The notes beneath the pieces were generated by a model, which was not told the origin of the DNA, did not search any database, and was given only the letters and a program-made list of their open reading frames with translations. The position numbers and the translations under genes are program-made. From contig JANTQA010000012.1 of the NCBI GenBank assembly GCA_027625915.1, positions 16,082,501-16,146,500 on the forward strand: a DNA stretch of 64,000 nucleotides, written 5' to 3'. Positions 59,883 through 64,000 of this stretch are shown here, piece by piece. The stretch comes from Anaeramoeba flamelloides (Eukaryota > Metamonada > Anaeramoebidae). How positions within the stretch are numbered: the stretch's first letter is position 1; every line of letters starts with the position of its first letter.

Positions 59883-61319
59883 TAGTTTAGTTTAATATAA
59901 AAATTTTTCTTCCTAATTGATTCAATGACTTTATTACAATATAATTAATTTTTAATTAATATGATTGCCAAAAAGTATGATTTAAAAGTTTTCTAATAGG
60001 TTACTTAAATTGAGTGATTTACTCTCAACTGTAATTTGAGTAACATCTTTCGAAACAAAAGTTACTCATGTAACTAAAATGGTTGTATTTATCTTGTTGA
60101 TCATTAATATCAAAATAAATAAGTATATTTTTTTTTAAAATAGATGAAAGATTGTCAAAAATTAATTTAAATTAAGAAGAAAACTAGTTATTGATTAAGG
60201 AATATGGTCCTTAATAGGGAGGATTAGATTGAGTTTACTTTTATACCTTTTTAGAATAGTTCTAGTTGAATTATATGTATCTTGGTATGGCTTTTGTGAA
60301 TTGTTTGAAAATCTTTTTTTTTTTTTTCAAAATTACTTTCAGAAATCTGAAATTTGACACAGAAACGAACCTAGGTATATAGATATTTGATAAAAAATGA
60401 GATTTTACCACTTATGTCTTGAGATTTTTTATTTTTGGTTTTATTTTATCTTTTAATACAATTTTCAAAATTTCACTTTCTGGAATTCTGTAGTTTAGGA
60501 AATTAATAATTATAATATATTCTTCTTTGCTGGGGATTAGGGAATATATACATTTATAGGTTAAAATTTCAAAAATGAATCTATTATAATTTGAATATCA
60601 AAAATTGTTCTTGTGATTTATAATTTGTCAATTTTTTTTGAGAGTATAAATATTCGTTCTTTGTTTTTTCATTTTTTTTTGTTTTGAATTTCAATGAGAA
60701 ATAACAATTGTTTAGAATTGTTAAAGAATATCCCCCATTTCGAAAATTCCACTTTGAAAAAGATATCATTTTTTTTTTATATATTAAAATAAAATTCTTC
60801 TAACAGAAATATAATTCATCAATATTTTAAAAGTTAAAACAGAAATTACATACGATACCCCAAAAAAAGTGATCAAAAAAAAAAAAAAGGAATTACCAGA
60901 CTACCATTAAAAATAATTATAATAAAAATATGAGTAAAAACTAAATAATAAAGTCTACATAGTCAAGTAACAATTCCAAAAGTGTCAAGAGGAAGATGTA
61001 TATAAAGTATAAAATTAAACGAAGGTAAATCTTTAAGTAATAAAAATACACACAATTGAGGTACCCACCTCTAAATTGTGAAAAGGAAGTATATCTATTG
61101 TAATAGAAATAAGAAAAAATCATAAAAAGTTTGTTTTCAAACAAACAAGAAATGGAGCCAGCTCAATCACCTAAATATTCAGTCTTTAGAGTCAAAAAAA
61201 AATTTTTTTTTTAAAAATGAAAAAAAATTTCCACAATTTTTTGAGAAACTAATATATATTAAAATCATTTCGGTATTCTTTATGGTAGTTCTTTAAAAAA
61301 TAAAAATTGAAAAACTAGG
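59883..61319. other. Intergenic, no gene seen
   Basis: AT-rich DNA. Minus-strand ORFs of 61-67 codons near 60.6-61.1 kb show no family features. Confidence 0.5.
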
Positions 61320-61510
61320 TAATTTTTACAAAATGGGATCAGAGGTTGATATTCAATTTTCAATATAAATTGGTGAGAATGATCATTTTTAAAAACAGCT
61401 GTTTTCGTTTTAAAGTGTCACTCTTTTGCACTTTTTGAGATCTCCAAGATTTTTTTTTTTTTTTTATATTTTTCGAAAAAGTTATTTTGTAGAAAAAATA
61501 TTACAACGTC
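61320..61510 (-). repeat. Dispersed repeat family 3, partial copy 3
   Basis: The reverse complement reads ggagatctcaaaaagtgcaa, aagagtgacactttaaaac and a following attgaatatcaacctc-type stretch. This parallels the hairpin arm and loop of the copy at 28868-29520. Confidence 0.55.
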
Positions 61511-64000
61511 CTTACCTTTTAAAAAGAGAAGAGATAAAAAATAACCATAAATTGTATCAAATCTGAATAAAAATTATTTTCTCAATGGAAAAAAATATTT
61601 TGTATCAAATTGATGAGATTTAACTCTTTGGAATAGAAATTATAAAAACAATAAATATTTTTTTTGAATTTTTTTTTTTTGAAATTGATTTTCTTAAACT
61701 TGTTCTTTTTTTAATAATTGATTATTTCTTTTAAAAATCTATTTGATTGTTTTTTTCAAATTAGATTTTTTTCCAGATCAGATTAAATTGTTGTTTTTTT
61801 GTTGAAATTTTTATTATTAGTATTACATTAATCTTATTTTTGAAACTACATTATTTTAAAATTATTACTACAAAGATCCTTGTGATGTTTTTTTTTTAAA
61901 TTTGAATTTTTAAAATTATAAGACTATGAGTTTTTTTTTCTTCATCCTTGAATTTTTTTTCAACGAAAATAAGTATAATTTCAAAATACCTTTTTTCATT
62001 GTAAGCCACAACTTGGGTACCTTGTAAATTTGTTATAAGTATATAGGAACAAGATTAATCTGGTTTCAACTAGAATAGATATGTAGTTCCAAAATAATGT
62101 TTTTTTGATTATCCAGTTAGAAACTTTATTTCGGTATTTTTTTATCAGTTTTTGAATTTATTTAATACTTTAAAATAAAAAAAATACCTTTTCAATTTTT
62201 TAATATGTTTTTTTCTTATGCTTTTGATTACCATTAATAATAAAAAAAAAATTATTTTTCTTGCTTCTTTGAAAATTTATTAAAGATTTTCTTGAAAATT
62301 CTTTTTTTATAAAAATCAATAAAAAAATATAAAAAAAACACCCATTCATTTAGAGCAGATTGTAAAAAGAAAAAAAATCATGATTATATTATTAAACAAT
62401 CCATTTTTAATAATTTTGGCTTGATTGACTCCTTTTTTGAATTGAATATTTTTTTAAGATTCTGTTACATGGTATATTTTCTTTAATAAAGATTATTTGG
62501 TAATTATCAAATATATCAGAAATCTTTTTTCCCATTTAAAGGGCCTATTCCTAAAAACATCATATATAAAATTGTTATAAAAAATGTTTAGTCAAGTATT
62601 AAATAAATATATATATATTTATACAAAAAAATAGTTTTTAAATTGCTCTACAGTCAAAAAAAGAGTTAAAATTGTATTTTTTATATCTTAATTATTTTGT
62701 ATCTTTATTTTCCCTTCCTTTTGAGACTGATTTTTATAATTAAATACAAAAATTGATATTGAAAATATTTAAAGGAAGCAAGCACATTTTCACATTTCGA
62801 AAAATTTAAATTGTGTGAACCTTATTGAAAAAAATTTTTTGAGTACCACCGGATATTGAAACTTTGAAACCAAAACATCATTCACTGATCTATTTGTGAA
62901 AAGAAAATGATCTCTAATTAAATAAGTTTTGAATCTTTTCATTTTTTAATTTTTATTTAACATTTTTTTTTTCAATAAATTTTTGGTTTTATATGTTATG
63001 TTTTGGATCTAGAAATGTGTTGATATGAACGCTTGAAATTAATACTCAAGTAAACCAAAAAAATAGACCTAAAAGATGTGTATTTGAAACAAATCTCGAT
63101 TTTTTTTTTAAAAAAACCCAACAACAAAAGATCACCATTTCAAATAAATTTGTTGAAATCAAAAATATGAAAATTAAAAAATCGATAAAAGCATAATTTT
63201 GAAGATTTTATTTCAATATCTTCTTAACTTGTGTGAACCCAAAATAATTGACCACCTTGGATTTCACGTCCCATTACTATTTAATATAATTTTACAAAAA
63301 TGTTTTCTAAATTTGTTTTCAAAATTCTTTTTTTCGAATATTTTTATCAAACTCAACCAAAACAAAGAATAATATTTCAAAAATTAAAATAATAAAGGGA
63401 CTGAATTCTCGGAATCAAAAAACAGTTATAAAAGATTCAATACAAAATAAAAGAAAAATTTAGAAAAAAAAAATTCACTAAGATTCAGTATTATTTTGAG
63501 TTCTCAATTTAATTGAAAATAAAAAATTATGAAATCAAACAAAGTATGTTGAACAAATCTTGATTCTCAAGAAGAATTAAAAATATCCTATTTTCTTGAA
63601 CCAAAATAAGAATTTGATAAATTAAATGAAAAAAAGGATTTTGAAATTCATTTAGGAAATTCTTAAGAAATAAATAGTAATTTGTTTCTCAAAAATTTTT
63701 AAAACAGAATTATTTCCATGAAGAACCAAAAATAAAACCGAATTAAGAATAAGTAATTGTATCAAATGTTACAGATAAAATCCAGAAATAAATGATTTTT
63801 CTTTATTTTTTCTTGGTTCAATCTTTTTATTTTTTTGATTTCCGTTTTTCAGTTGGTATGAAAATATATTATACAAGGACATATTCAACTCTCATATTTA
63901 TTAAAATATCAATCTACTTGGCTAAGGAAATGACTTGAAGAATTCAGTTTCACAAATGATGTAGTACTCAAAATTTGTAAAATGAACTTACTTCCCTAAC
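61511..64000. other. Window end, no gene seen
   Basis: AT-rich DNA with long T and A runs. No exon-like ORF, tRNA or clear repeat match to the rest of the window was found. Confidence 0.5.

Noticed and set aside
1-64000. tRNA genes, rRNA, CRISPR arrays, bacterial-type operons
   Set aside because: No B-box-like ggttcgaatcc sequence, no rRNA core segment and no regularly spaced direct repeats were seen. Gene structure is eukaryotic throughout.

Overview
The window is nuclear DNA from a single-celled eukaryote with an extremely AT-rich genome. The signs are spliced genes with eukaryote-only families (PDK1, RACK1, TBL1-type LisH/WD40, proteasome assembly chaperone 4, RGS), GT-AG introns, long homopolymers, and Lys/Asn/Glu/Gln-rich low-complexity protein. 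TAA and TGA end the genes and no stop codon is needed as sense, so the standard code fits. The style suggests a free-living amoeboid protist, possibly Anaeramoeba-like. Kilobase, repeat-filled introns argue against Dictyostelium. The lineage is inference.

Layout. 1-3.3 kb: MITE-type repeats, no gene. 3.35-13.5 kb (+): one giant K/N/E/Q-rich gene of about 3,377 codons. It has repeated modules and a globular C-terminal part, and its frame shifts twice, each time at one extra A in a repeat copy. 13.5-23.5 kb: a cluster of inverted repeats, a possible small minus-strand gene near 16.6-17.1 kb, and several dispersed repeats. 23.5-28.55 kb (+): a three-exon gene joining coiled coil, RGS domain and DUF547. 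32.3-32.9 kb (-): a PAC4/PSMG4 homologue. 33.66-40.04 kb (+): PDK1 (kinase plus PH) in five exons with a 4.3-kb intron. 44.9-46.5 kb (-): RACK1 in three exons. 48.4-58.9 kb (+): a TBL1-type LisH/WD40 corepressor in five exons with introns up to 3.4 kb. 58.9-64 kb: repeats, no gene found.

The genes are ordinary neighbours, not an operon-like system. Several belong to signalling (RGS-DUF547, PDK1, RACK1); the others serve proteasome assembly and transcription control. PAC4/PDK1 and RACK1/TBL1 are divergent pairs that could share promoter regions.

The most informative non-coding structure is the repeat content. At least six dispersed families can be recognised by comparing the window with itself. 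The clearest case is a nest in the last TBL1 intron: a roughly 0.5-kb inverted-terminal element holds a 5'-truncated LINE, and the LINE itself holds a 765-bp element bounded by TTAA. Two other copies of the 0.5-kb element supply empty-site comparisons. All family assignments come from reading the sequence; no database search was possible.
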